Positions 36,321-44,636 are shown, numbered from the stretch's first letter. The stretch: 64,000 nucleotides of DNA from Micromonospora echinospora (GCF_900091495.1 NZ_LT607413.1:1240001-1304000), one strand, 5' to 3'. Notes: generated by a model from the sequence alone, not told the origin. Made by a program: numbers and translations.

Positions 36321-36474
36321 GGCGCGCTGCCGGCCGGGGCCGCGGTCTGGAGCTTCTGGCAGTACACCGACTCGGGCAGCGCCTCCGGCATCAACCGTGG
36401 CGTCGACCGTAACCACTGGAACGGTGATCGCACCCGCCTGATCGCGCTGGCGAACACACCCGCTGATCCGTACC
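36321..36474 (+). pseudogene. C-terminal relic of a GH25-type lysozyme
   Basis: The translation from 36321 reads LPAGAAVWSFWQY, then GVDRNHWNGDRTRLIALAN, which is how GH25 (Chalaropsis-type) muramidases end. The upstream catalytic domain is absent: the preceding bases belong to the end of the Uma2 gene. No stop closes the frame where the family ends. Only about 50 codons survive. Confidence 0.7.
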
Positions 36475-36584
36475 GCCAGTCCCCGCGCGGGACTCATGGT
36501 GGCAACTGGCCCCCAGGAGGGCCGAAAGCCACCACGGTCCGGCTGCCGCCAACATGGTGTTCCCGGCTCGTCGAGCTTTCCGCG

Positions 36585-36842
36585 TCAGGCTTCCCGGTGC
36601 CGGGTGACCGGCACGGTGACCGGGACCGAGACACCCTCGGCGGCGGACACGCTGTCCGGTACGGACGCGCCACGCCGCAGCACCATCCGGCCGCCCACCA
36701 CGGCGGCGGCGATGGCTACGACGCTGACCAGGGCGACCAGCGCCGAAATGCCGACACTCGCGAGGAGCAGGACGGTGTCGCCGAGGGCGACGAGCATCCA
36801 CAGTGCCACCGAGGACTTCGTGACCTTCCGTCGGTAACCCAT
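36585..36842 (-). CDS. Small membrane protein, unknown function
   Basis: An 85-residue protein with two hydrophobic helices (about 11-29 and 32-51), a charged loop (GRMVLRRG) and a Val/Pro-rich end. AAGGAGGT with six-base spacing before ATG 36842 is one of the best ribosome binding sites in the window, so I regard the gene as real despite its size. It lies 100 bases downstream of the receptor kinase gene on the same strand. No family recognised. Confidence 0.7.
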   Translation of the reverse strand: MGYRRKVTKSSVALWMLVALGDTVLLLASVGISALVALVSVVAIAAAVVGGRMVLRRGASVPDSVSAAEGVSVPVTVPVTRHREA

Positions 36843-36944
36843 CGGTCTACCTCCTTCCGTCGTCACGGATGAGGTACCCCGATCGACGGAAAGTCATGCG
36901 AACGAATGTCACACCGGCACGATTCCCAGGGCTGGGCAGCCCGA

Positions 36945-38894
36945 TCAGTCCTGTCGGTCGGGCTTGAAACCCTTCGCGATCAGGTCGAACTCGTCGAGGT
37001 TCTGCTCCCACTCACTGGCGGCGACCTCCCAGCGGATGGCGTACCCCCGGTTACTGGCCGTCACGAAGCCCCGGTTGCGGACGTGGATCCGGGTGCCGTC
37101 CCGGGTCTCCAGCCACTCCCAGTCCGCGCAGGTCTTCCAGAAGTCACACCGCTCGATGCTGAGGTACTGGTAGTCCCGGACGTAGTTCTTGCGGGCCGGC
37201 TCGAGGCGCTTCCAGTCCGCGTACGCGTCGGACTTCGGGCTGGGCGTCCACTGGACGAGCAGTTCGCCCACGCCGTCGGCCTGGTCGAAGACGACCGTGC
37301 TATTTCCGACGTCCCGGCGGACCCAGCCCGGCGGCAACGGCAACTCGAAGCCGTACCGGTCCTTGTGCATCTTCCAGCCGGCCGGCAGCGTGATACCCCC
37401 GGAGGCGCTCGGGCTGGGCGTGGGGCTGGGCGGCGGCGTGGTCGGCGACGCCGGGGCCGACGCGCTCGTCGGCGCGGTGGACGGCTGACCGGTGGCACCG
37501 GTCGTACCGCCGGTCTGCGGGCCCGGTCCGGGGTCGTCGGAGTCGTCGTTGAGCAGCGGCACGACGAGCACCACCGCGAGCAGCAGCACCGCCACCAGCG
37601 CACCGATCAGCAGGTTGCGGCGGCGGTTGTCCGGCTTCGTCGTGGACGGCGGCGGCACGGCGGCCCGTCCGGGCGTCGACGCCGGTGGGCTTACCGGGGC
37701 CGGCATCACCGCGGTCGGATTTCCCACGGGTGGCGTCACCCTGGTCGGCGGCTCCGCAGGCGTACCCTGATCGGCCGGCACCACGGCGGTGGGCGCGGCG
37801 TCCGAGGTGGACGCGGCGTTCTCCGGAGCGGCGACCTTCGCCGTCGCGTCGTCACCGGAGCCGGTCACGTCGGACGTGGTGGCCTTCACCGTGGCATCGC
37901 TGTCGGCGGCACCGACGGCGGCAACACCCGCGACTGCTGCGGCGGACGAGGAAGCCGACCGGTCGCCGCTCTGCTCGGCGGGCCGTGGGCCGGGCACCAC
38001 CGGAGGACGTGGCTCCCGGGGACCGTTCGGGCCGGGACGGCGTACCCCGTCGAGCAGTGAGATCCCCCGGCTGCGCTTGCCGCCCGCGCGGCGCAGCATG
38101 CGCTCGGCCACCTCGGCGTCGATCCGCTCGGTCGGGTCCTTGCGGAGCAGTCCGTTGAGGACCGGCTTCAGTGGACCGGCGTTCTTCGGTGGCGGCATCG
38201 GCTCGGTGGCCAGCGCCGCCAGGGTGGCGATCGCCGACGGTCGGGCGTACGGGGACTTGCCCTCCACGGCCGCGTAGAGCGTCGCGCCGAGCGACCACAG
38301 GTCGGCCTCCGGGCCGGCCGTGCCGTCCCGGGCCCGCTCCGGCGCGATGTACGCGGGCGAGCCGAGCACCATGCCCGTCCGGGTCACGTTCGGGTCACCG
38401 GGGATGGTGGCCAACCCGAAGTCCGTCAGCACCACCCGGCCGTCGTCGCCGAGCAGCACGTTGCCGGGCTTCACGTCCCGGTGCATCACGCCGGCCTTGT
38501 GCGCCGCCTTGAGCGCGCCGAGCACCCCGAGACCGATCTCGACGGTGCGGGCCACCGATACCGGACCGTCCTCGGCGAGGGTGTCCTGAAGCGACTTCGA
38601 CGGGACGTACTCCATGACGATCCACGGGTCGCCGTCGGTACGCAGCACATCGAAGATGCGGACGACGTTGATGTGGTTCAGTCGGGCGATGGCTCGCGCC
38701 TCCCGCAGGGAACGTTCCCGCATCTCCCGACGTTCCTCGTCGGTGAGGCTGGGCGGCGGGACCAGTTCCTTGATTGCCACGTCGCGGTGCAGCACCTCGT
38801 CGCGCGCCTTCCAGACCCGACCCATGCCGCCCTGACCGAGCGGCGAGATGAGCCGGTATCGGTTGGCGACGAGTTGGGGAAGCGCGTTCGACAT
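36945..38894 (-). CDS. Transmembrane receptor Ser/Thr protein kinase
   Basis: A 649-residue kinase. The catalytic domain (about 12-270) has GQGGMGRVW, the ATP lysine in VAIKEL, catalytic HRDVKPGN, DFGLA and the APE motif in YIAPERA. A disordered Ala/Pro/Ser/Thr segment (about 275-425) includes two PTAV motifs (T369, T394). One membrane helix (about 428-448) leads to a Pro/Ser linker and an external domain (about 500-649) beginning PAGWKMHKDRYGF, with two cysteines. No PASTA repeats are present, so the ligand is unlikely to be muropeptide. ATG 38894 is seven bases after TACCGT. Confidence 0.93.
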   Translation of the reverse strand: MSNALPQLVANRYRLISPLGQGGMGRVWKARDEVLHRDVAIKELVPPPSLTDEERREMRERSLREARAIARLNHINVVRIFDVLRTDGDPWIVMEYVPSKSLQDTLAEDGPVSVARTVEIGLGVLGALKAAHKAGVMHRDVKPGNVLLGDDGRVVLTDFGLATIPGDPNVTRTGMVLGSPAYIAPERARDGTAGPEADLWSLGATLYAAVEGKSPYARPSAIATLAALATEPMPPPKNAGPLKPVLNGLLRKDPTERIDAEVAERMLRRAGGKRSRGISLLDGVRRPGPNGPREPRPPVVPGPRPAEQSGDRSASSSAAAVAGVAAVGAADSDATVKATTSDVTGSGDDATAKVAAPENAASTSDAAPTAVVPADQGTPAEPPTRVTPPVGNPTAVMPAPVSPPASTPGRAAVPPPSTTKPDNRRRNLLIGALVAVLLLAVVLVVPLLNDDSDDPGPGPQTGGTTGATGQPSTAPTSASAPASPTTPPPSPTPSPSASGGITLPAGWKMHKDRYGFELPLPPGWVRRDVGNSTVVFDQADGVGELLVQWTPSPKSDAYADWKRLEPARKNYVRDYQYLSIERCDFWKTCADWEWLETRDGTRIHVRNRGFVTASNRGYAIRWEVAASEWEQNLDEFDLIAKGFKPDRQD

Positions 38895-38901
38895 TGCCGA
38901 G

Positions 38902-38907
38902 ACGGTA
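38902..38907 (-). promoter_or_regulatory. Leaderless -10 box of the kinase gene
   Basis: TACCGT on the minus strand, seven bases before ATG 38894. Confidence 0.55.
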
Positions 38908-38973
38908 CCCGGAGCGGTGGACCCTTACACCGCCGGCACGCCACTATGCGGGATAGGTCAACTCGACGACGCG

Positions 38974-38979
38974 TACCCT
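38974..38979 (+). promoter_or_regulatory. Leaderless -10 box of accE
   Basis: TACCCT followed by seven bases and ATG 38987. Confidence 0.55.
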
Positions 38980-38986
38980 TGACAAC

Positions 38987-39208
38987 ATGTCTGCCGACGA
39001 GCCTCAGTTCCGGGTGGTTCGGGGAGTCCCCACCGCCGAGGAGTTGGCCGCCCTGGTGGGCGCGATCCTCGTCCGGTCCCGCCCGGCCTCCGCACCCGCC
39101 CCCGCCGTCGCCTCCGTCCCGTCCACCTGGGCACGCAGCGGCCGACCGGGCACCGCGACCCCCGCCGCCGGCCCCGGAGCATGGCGCACTTCTGGCCTGC
39201 CGCACTGA
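38987..39208 (+). CDS. accE: Acyl-CoA carboxylase epsilon subunit
   Basis: A 73-residue protein with the two hallmarks of the epsilon family: FRVVRGVPTAEELAALVGAIL near the start and the ending PGAWRTSGLPH. A variable Ala/Pro/Ser linker lies between, containing STWARSGRPG. The subunit stabilises the alpha-beta complex and raises activity in actinobacterial acetyl/propionyl-CoA carboxylases. It normally sits directly behind the beta-subunit gene; here it is 6.1 kb away with its own promoter. Confidence 0.9.
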   Translation: MSADEPQFRVVRGVPTAEELAALVGAILVRSRPASAPAPAVASVPSTWARSGRPGTATPAAGPGAWRTSGLPH

Positions 39209-39284
39209 CGAAGCGTATCGATGCATTGACATAGAGTGACCAGATCCACCGCGCGTGGGACTGCCCGCCGCCGCACCGAGCGAT

Positions 39285-39290
39285 TAGCCT
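39285..39290 (+). promoter_or_regulatory. -10 box of the T7SS-like cassette
   Basis: TAGCCT lies 38 bases before ATG 39329. Unlike most genes here this one has a leader of about 30 bases with a GGGAGG ribosome binding site. Confidence 0.4.
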
Positions 39291-39328
39291 CACTCAGGGG
39301 CACCGGGCTGTGACGGGCGGGAGGGCCG

Positions 39329-39793
39329 ATGATCCCTGAGGAAGACCTCGGACCGAAGTGGCTACGCGACTACGGCGACATCGAGGCCGACATCCGCCAG
39401 ATGCGGGAGTTCGCCACCCGGCTGGAAGCCGAGGTACGCCGTAACTACGCGCCCCACCTGGCGTACATCGCGGACGACATGTCGGTGAAACTGCCCGACC
39501 CGTGTGACGCCTTCATCGAGCTGGTCCATTTTCTTACCGCACATCAGCAGGTCCAGCAGGACTCGACGAACCGGGTCTACGACGTCGCCAGCTACACCGG
39601 CGGCCTCGCCCACGCCGCCGGCACGATCAGTCAGCGGTACGAAGGCAGCGACGCGTTCGCTAAAGCACAGGTCCAGGACGTCGAACGGGCGCTGCGCGGC
39701 GGGCAGATGCCAGCCCCCGGTGACCCGCTTCCGCCCCCACGCGCCGCGCCGGATCCGGCCGGTGCGCCCACCTCGCCGGAGGTACTGCCATGA
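39329..39793 (+). CDS. Helical type-VII-secretion-like protein, first gene of cassette
   Basis: A 154-residue protein: helical segments over about 1-120 (YGDIEADIRQMREFATRLEAEV and YEGSDAFAKAQVQDVERALRGG) and a Pro/Ala-rich end. Size, helix layout and position before a proline-rich partner and a mycosin recall WXG100-like substrates or chaperones, but there is no canonical WxG. YDVASYTGGLAHAAGTISQRYEGSDAF is the most regular part. The stop overlaps the next start (ATGA), so the two are cotranslated. Function inferred from context only. Confidence 0.65.
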   Translation: MIPEEDLGPKWLRDYGDIEADIRQMREFATRLEAEVRRNYAPHLAYIADDMSVKLPDPCDAFIELVHFLTAHQQVQQDSTNRVYDVASYTGGLAHAAGTISQRYEGSDAFAKAQVQDVERALRGGQMPAPGDPLPPPRAAPDPAGAPTSPEVLP

Positions 39794-40779
39794 TCGACCC
39801 TGGCGGTGGCCCAACGGCCGGCCTGACCAACTGGCACAACATGGACGTGGCAACCATGTGGGCCACCATCCAGGACCACCAGACGGACAACCACTGGCGG
39901 CAGGTCGCCGGCTGGCGCAAGACCAGCGAGCTGGCACAGACCCACCTGAGCCGGCTCCGGGAGTACCGACGAGGGCTTGCCCAGGCGTGGCCGCCGGAGA
40001 AGAGCGCCGCCTCGCGGACGTATCTCGCCGAACTGGACCAGCTCATCGACACCGTGCAGCAGACGTACGACGCTGCGGTCGCCAACTACACGGCGCTCTC
40101 CGCCGCCACCAGCGCCATCGGCAGCACCCGCACCGAACTGAAGAAACTCCACGACCGGTACGCCGAGAAGGTGCGGCTCAAGCAGGCGTACGAGACAACG
40201 CTCGACCAGCGTCCGCTGCACCGGGCCGGACGGGCCACCCCCGCCCGACCACCGGTCACCGATGCCGAACTGGAGCAGTTGAACGGTCAGGCCCGCTCCC
40301 TGATGTACGGCCTCAGCGGCGAACTCCAACAAGCCCAAGCCATGCTCAAACCACCCCCTCCAGCCCCAGCACGACCAATCCGCCAAGACAACAACCCCGA
40401 TGTGTATGGGGCTGGCTCAACACCAGTCATCCCACCGATCGTGCCGGTGCCGCTGCCGCCCTCCGGTTCGAGCGGCAAGGCCAACACGTCCAAAATGGTG
40501 ACGCGGCCCGCGCCAGCGCCGACCGCTCATGGTTTAGGTCCGGTCCTCGGTGGGACTAGCCCCAGCGTGACGCCGCCGCAGATGAACCCGGCGATGCCTC
40601 CAGCGCAACCAGCACTTCCGGGCATCAATCCTGCGGCAGTGCCTCTTCCCCCGCTGTCCAGCCCTTCACCACAAGTCCCCCAGACGCACCGGGTAGGGGC
40701 AGTGCAGCCGGTCCTGTTGGCAAGCACCATGCCGGCGGCACCCCGACCGGACCTCGGCCGATGCCACCAGGTGGATTAA
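39790..40779 (+). CDS. WXG/PPE-like helical protein with proline-rich tail (probably frameshifted)
   Basis: A 329-residue product with a helical N-terminal domain (about 10-180, NWHNMDVATMWATIQDHQ to LSGELQQAQAMLK) followed by a Pro-rich region, the layout of ESX-associated PPE-like substrates. The frame closes at 40779 with the odd ending RPDLGRCHQVD. Another frame, open from about 40623, continues with GTPTGPRPMPPGGLIGG and runs to 41153 with a sensible C-terminus. The simplest reading is one gene of about 450 codons with a one-base indel between about 40623 and 40740. Confidence 0.7.
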   Translation: MIDPGGGPTAGLTNWHNMDVATMWATIQDHQTDNHWRQVAGWRKTSELAQTHLSRLREYRRGLAQAWPPEKSAASRTYLAELDQLIDTVQQTYDAAVANYTALSAATSAIGSTRTELKKLHDRYAEKVRLKQAYETTLDQRPLHRAGRATPARPPVTDAELEQLNGQARSLMYGLSGELQQAQAMLKPPPPAPARPIRQDNNPDVYGAGSTPVIPPIVPVPLPPSGSSGKANTSKMVTRPAPAPTAHGLGPVLGGTSPSVTPPQMNPAMPPAQPALPGINPAAVPLPPLSSPSPQVPQTHRVGAVQPVLLASTMPAAPRPDLGRCHQVD

Positions 40780-41153
40780 TTGGTGGGCCTCCGAGCATGG
40801 GGCTTGGTCAGCCTGCTCCCGGAACCCCTGCGCCACGCAGGGTAAACCCGATCGGTGGCGTAATCGGCGGCGGAGGCGCGGGTACTGCTCCAAGTGGTGG
40901 TGCAGGATCCCGACCTGGCTCCGGGCGGGGACCGTCGATCAGTGGCGTACACGGCATGGGTCCTTTTGGCGGGCCATCTGGCCCTGCCGCACAAACGGGC
41001 CGTCCAAGGCGCGGCGAACGGGACGACATGGACCCACGCCACTGGGATCCCAACAATCCCTGGGAGACCGCTCAAGGCGTCGACCCAGTGGTCCGGCCAC
41101 CAGACGAGGATGGTCCAATCGACCCAGGCCCGGCGATCGGCCTTGATCGGTGA
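40761..41153 (+). pseudogene. Out-of-frame C-terminal part of the preceding protein
   Basis: The 130 codons from 40761 are rich in Gly and Pro (VNPIGGVIGGGGAGTAPSGG) and end HWDPNNPWETAQGVDPVV, then a short acidic tail DGPIDPGPAIG. It has no ribosome binding site of its own, and its frame is already open upstream of its ATG, so I take it as the continuation of the previous gene. The stop overlaps the mycosin start (TGATG), which also argues that this frame is the natural end. Confidence 0.65.
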
Positions 41154-42277
41154 TGTCACGTATCGCGCTGGCGGTGGCAGGCATGGCAGTTTTTGTTGTT
41201 CTGCCAGCCAGCCCAGCGCAAGCGGATCGCATCCGCAATGACCAGTGGCATTTGCAATTTCTCAAGGTGTCTGAGGCGCATCGATTTTCCCAAGGCGAGG
41301 GCATACTCATCGCTGTTCCGGACACCGGCGTGGACCCGCACCCCGACCTTCGCAACAATCTGTTGCCTGGTAGAGATATAACCGCCGACGGTTCTAATGA
41401 TGGCCGCCGAGACCGCAACAGTCATGGCACTGCGATGGCCGGCTTGATCGCCGCGCATGGTAGAGGCTCGTCAGGTGCTCTCGGCATGGCTCCCGCAGCG
41501 AAGATCCTTCCGATCGTCTCCTCGGCTAACGAACAAAGCACGGCAGACTATCTCGCCGCAGGCGTCGAGCATGCCTTACATGAAGGTGCCGATGTAATCA
41601 GCATCTCTTCCGTTGGTGGTTCGAGCGCTCGCCTTCAAGAGGCAATCAACGCAGCTCTCCAAGCGAATGTGATTATCGTTGCCGCAGCCGGCAACCAACC
41701 CGAGGACTTTGTCGTTGGCTACCCGGCACGCCATCCTGGCGTAATTGCGGTGGGCGGGGTCGACCGCGACGGGAACCATGCTGCCATATCTGTCACCGGC
41801 CGAGAGATCGACGTGGTTGCACCAGCCACCGACATCTACAGCACAAGCTACGACGGCAAGTACGCCAAAGGAAGCGGAACGTCGAGTGCCACCGCGATCG
41901 TGGCCGGGGCGGTGGCGTTGATTCGGGCTCGGTACCCGGAACTGCCGGCGACGGAAGTCGTACACCGGCTCACCGCCACCGCCATCGACAAAGGCCCGCC
42001 TGGCCGGGACGACCAGTACGGGTACGGCGTCATTGACCTGGTGGCAGCGCTGACGGCAGACGTACCACCGCTGGCGGCGCAACCGCCGACGGCGAGCGCT
42101 CCGGCCGACGCCACGCCGACCACGACGGCGGCCGGGCCGGGGTCGGGTGGCGACGGCCCGGCCGGGTGGCTGCTCGCGACGGGTGGCCTGGCGGCTCTCG
42201 GCGTGGGCGCGGCGTGGGCGTTGGCCGCCCGACGGCGCCGGCGGACCGGCGCGGCGTCCCCACCGGCGGGTGGCTGA
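41153..42277 (+). CDS. mycP: Mycosin-type S8 serine protease (type VII secretion associated)
   Basis: A 374-residue membrane-anchored subtilase. Signal peptide about 1-24; catalytic triad D57 (AVPDTGVDPHPDLR), H91 (RNSHGTAMAG) and S244 (GSGTSSATAIVAG); oxyanion Asn in AAAGNQPEDF. A Thr/Ala/Pro linker leads to a C-terminal membrane helix and an Arg-rich tail. This layout is that of MycP proteases tied to ESX systems, yet no EccB, EccC, EccD or EccE gene is in the window. ATG 41153 overlaps the previous stop; GTG 41150 is equally possible. Bases 41160-41860 are notably less GC-rich than their surroundings. Confidence 0.9.
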   Translation: MSRIALAVAGMAVFVVLPASPAQADRIRNDQWHLQFLKVSEAHRFSQGEGILIAVPDTGVDPHPDLRNNLLPGRDITADGSNDGRRDRNSHGTAMAGLIAAHGRGSSGALGMAPAAKILPIVSSANEQSTADYLAAGVEHALHEGADVISISSVGGSSARLQEAINAALQANVIIVAAAGNQPEDFVVGYPARHPGVIAVGGVDRDGNHAAISVTGREIDVVAPATDIYSTSYDGKYAKGSGTSSATAIVAGAVALIRARYPELPATEVVHRLTATAIDKGPPGRDDQYGYGVIDLVAALTADVPPLAAQPPTASAPADATPTTTAAGPGSGGDGPAGWLLATGGLAALGVGAAWALAARRRRRTGAASPPAGG

Positions 42278-42410
42278 CCGGCGGCACCCGGGCGAGATCG
42301 CACCGCCCCTGGCGGACCGGTAGTTACGACGGCGCCGGAGACGAGCGGACGGCAACGGACGCCGGCATGGCTTTCGGCGTGCCGGCGATCTGCCGCTGGC
42401 TGGGGGTGGG

Positions 42411-42416
42411 TACCCT
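42411..42416 (+). promoter_or_regulatory. Leaderless -10 box of maf
   Basis: TACCCT followed by seven bases and GTG 42424. Confidence 0.6.
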
Positions 42417-42423
42417 CCCGGGC

Positions 42424-43077
42424 GTGCCGAACCAGACACTCCGCCTCGTGCTCGCCTCGGCGAGCCCCGCCCGCCGCAAGCTCCTCCAGGCCGCCGGTAT
42501 CGAACCGGAAGTCCTGGTCAGTGGAGTCGACGAGTCCCAGGTCAAGACCGACCAGCCGGAGGAGTTGTGCCTGACGCTGGCCCGGCTCAAGGCCGTGGCG
42601 GTGGCCGAGCGGCTACGTCCGGCCGTCGGCGACCGGCCGTTGGTGCTGGGATGTGACTCGGTGCTCGCCTTCGACGGCGAGATCCTCGGCAAGCCGGACG
42701 ACGCGGCGGACGCCACCCGCCGGCTGGAGCGGATGCGCGGTAACAGCGGTGTGCTGTACACCGGACACTGCCTGATGGACCTGACGATGGAGAGTCGGGT
42801 GGAGGCGGTCGCGGCGACGACCGTGCACTTCGCCGAGATCAGCGACGAGGAGATCGCCGCGTACGTGGCGACGGGTGAGCCGCTGGCGGTGGCGGGTTCG
42901 TTCACCATCGACGGCTTGGGCGGGGCGTTCGTCGAGCGGATCGAGGGCGACCCGGGGACGGTGGTGGGGCTCTCCATGCCGCTGCTGCGCAACCTGTTGA
43001 TCGAGCTGGAGCTGAGCGTCACCGACCTGTGGACGCAGCCGGCGCCGGGCGGCCAGACGGTGACGTCGCTGCCCTGA
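42424..43077 (+). CDS. maf: Maf-family nucleoside triphosphate pyrophosphatase
   Basis: A 217-residue house-cleaning pyrophosphatase acting on non-canonical or modified NTPs, historically linked to septum inhibition. Motifs: LASASPARRKLLQAAGI at the start, LGCDSVLAFDGEILGKP (catalytic Asp region, about 77-93) and VAGSFTIDGLGGAFVERIEGD. GTG 42424 is set by the -10 box and the family N-terminus. Its place after accE is as in mycobacteria, apart from the inserted cassette. Confidence 0.95.
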   Translation: MPNQTLRLVLASASPARRKLLQAAGIEPEVLVSGVDESQVKTDQPEELCLTLARLKAVAVAERLRPAVGDRPLVLGCDSVLAFDGEILGKPDDAADATRRLERMRGNSGVLYTGHCLMDLTMESRVEAVAATTVHFAEISDEEIAAYVATGEPLAVAGSFTIDGLGGAFVERIEGDPGTVVGLSMPLLRNLLIELELSVTDLWTQPAPGGQTVTSLP

Positions 43078-43117
43078 CCAGCAGCGGGTCGGGGCGGGCC
43101 GGGGCGCGCGGTTCGGC

Positions 43118-43123
43118 TAGCGT
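43118..43123 (+). promoter_or_regulatory. Leaderless -10 box of the methyltransferase gene
   Basis: TAGCGT followed by six bases and ATG 43130. Confidence 0.6.
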
Positions 43124-43129
43124 CCGGTC

Positions 43130-43783
43130 ATGAGTGTGAAGTCACTGCCACTGACCGACGAGTTGCACGAATACCTGGTCGCCCATGGTGCCCCGCCGGA
43201 CGAGATCGTCCGCGAACTGGTCGAGGAGACCCGGGCCGCGTTGCCGGCCGAGGCGCAGATGCAGGTCGCCCCGGAGCAGGCGGCCCTGCTGACGTTCCTG
43301 ACCCGGCTGCTGGGCGCGCGTCAGGCGGTGGAGGTGGGCACCTTCACCGGCCTCTCCTCGCTGGCCATCGCCCGGGGTCTGGCCGACGGCGGGCGGTTGA
43401 CCTGCTTCGACATCTCCGAGGAGTACACGTCGGTGGCCCGGCGGTACTGGGCGCGGGCCGGGGTGGACGACCGGATCGAGCTACGGATCGGCCCGGCCGC
43501 CGACGGGCTGCACGACCTGCCGCACGAGCGCTACCTGGACTTCGCCTTCATCGACGCGGACAAGGTCGGCTACCCGGTGTACTGGTCGGAGCTGGTGCCC
43601 CGGATGCGTCCCGGCGGGCTGATCGCGGTGGACAACGTGCTACGTGGCGGCCGGGTGCTCGCCCCGCAGGACGAGTCGGACCGGGCGATCGCCGCGTTCA
43701 ACGACGAGGTGCTGGCGGATGTCCGGGTGGACCTGGTGATGCTGCCGGTCGCCGACGGTCTCACCCTCGCCCGGGTGCGCTGA
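43130..43783 (+). CDS. Class I SAM-dependent O-methyltransferase (CCoAOMT-like)
   Basis: A 217-residue methyltransferase of the caffeoyl-CoA/catechol type. The SAM-binding motif is VEVGTFTGLSSLAIARGL (about 64-81), the acidic contact CFDISEE follows, and the metal site is in FAFIDADKVGYPVYW and AVDNVLRGG. Such enzymes methylate catechol-like hydroxyls with a divalent metal. Substrate unknown. Confidence 0.92.
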   Translation: MSVKSLPLTDELHEYLVAHGAPPDEIVRELVEETRAALPAEAQMQVAPEQAALLTFLTRLLGARQAVEVGTFTGLSSLAIARGLADGGRLTCFDISEEYTSVARRYWARAGVDDRIELRIGPAADGLHDLPHERYLDFAFIDADKVGYPVYWSELVPRMRPGGLIAVDNVLRGGRVLAPQDESDRAIAAFNDEVLADVRVDLVMLPVADGLTLARVR

Positions 43784-43810
43784 ACTTCGGCTGGGCACCG
43801 CCTTCCTCGG

Positions 43811-43869
43811 GTGTTTGCAGGGGCCCCCTGCTCGGCAGAAAACGACTGCAGGGGACCCCTGCTACCACC
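43811..43869. repeat. Dispersed hairpin element, copy 4 (diverged)
   Basis: The right arm, GGGGACCCCTGCTACCACC, is intact; the left arm is altered to GTTTGCAGGGGCCCCCTG. The centre reads CAGAAAACGAC. It lies between convergent genes. Confidence 0.8.
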
Positions 43870-43880
43870 AAACCCCGCCG

Positions 43881-44636
43881 TCAGCGGACGCTGCGGGCGA
43901 AGGCGCGGGCCGCCCAGGTGACGGCGAGCAGGGTCAGCACGGTGATGATGCCGAGCCCCTGCCAGACCCGGTCGTTGCCGAGGTCACCGGCGAAGAGCGC
44001 GCGGGTGCCCTCGACCGCCCAGGAGAACGGGTTCCACTTGGCGATGCCCTGCAACCAGCCGGGGGCGAAGGTGAGCGGCAGCAGGATCCCGGAGAGCAGC
44101 AGAACCGGCTGGGCGACCGTGTTCATCAGCGGGGCGAGCGCCTCCTCGCTGCGTACCTTGAGCGCGACGCCGTAGGAGACGGCCGAGGTCATCAGCGCGA
44201 TCAGGGCGAGCATCAGGTACGCCAGGAGCAGGTCGCCGAGGATCACGCTGAGCCCGAAGAACAGGGCCAGCAGGGTGATGATGACGGCCTGCACCAGCAG
44301 TGAGACGACGTCCCGCAGGGAGCGGCCGAGCAGCAGGGCGAGGCGGCTGACCGGGGTGACCCGGGAGCGTTCGATGAGTCCGGCGCGCAGTTCGGCGAGG
44401 AGGCCGAAGCCCTGGAACAGCCCGCCGAAGATGGCGAGCAGCACGAGCAGGCCGGGTACGAAGATCTTGTACGCATCCGCCTGGGTGGGCGCGTTCAGGG
44501 CCGGCTTGAGCAGTGGAGCGAAGAGGAGCAGGTACATCACCGGCTGGAAGACGCCGACGAAGACCCAAACCGGGTTGCGGAGCAGCAGTTGGAGCTGGCG
44601 TTGGAAGATCAGCCAGGTGTCGCGGGCGAGTTTCAC
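43881..44636 (-). CDS. ABC-2 type permease (DrrB-like)
   Basis: A 251-residue protein with six membrane helices, starting MKLARDTWLIFQRQLQLLLRNP, the amphipathic N-terminus of the DrrB/ABC-2 family. The conserved YGVALKVRSEEALAPLMNTVAQPVLLLSGILLPL region (about 160-195, by position) is present. With the ATPase gene 18 bases upstream it forms a simple two-part exporter for drugs or lipids. Substrate unknown. Confidence 0.92.
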   Translation of the reverse strand: MKLARDTWLIFQRQLQLLLRNPVWVFVGVFQPVMYLLLFAPLLKPALNAPTQADAYKIFVPGLLVLLAIFGGLFQGFGLLAELRAGLIERSRVTPVSRLALLLGRSLRDVVSLLVQAVIITLLALFFGLSVILGDLLLAYLMLALIALMTSAVSYGVALKVRSEEALAPLMNTVAQPVLLLSGILLPLTFAPGWLQGIAKWNPFSWAVEGTRALFAGDLGNDRVWQGLGIITVLTLLAVTWAARAFARSVR

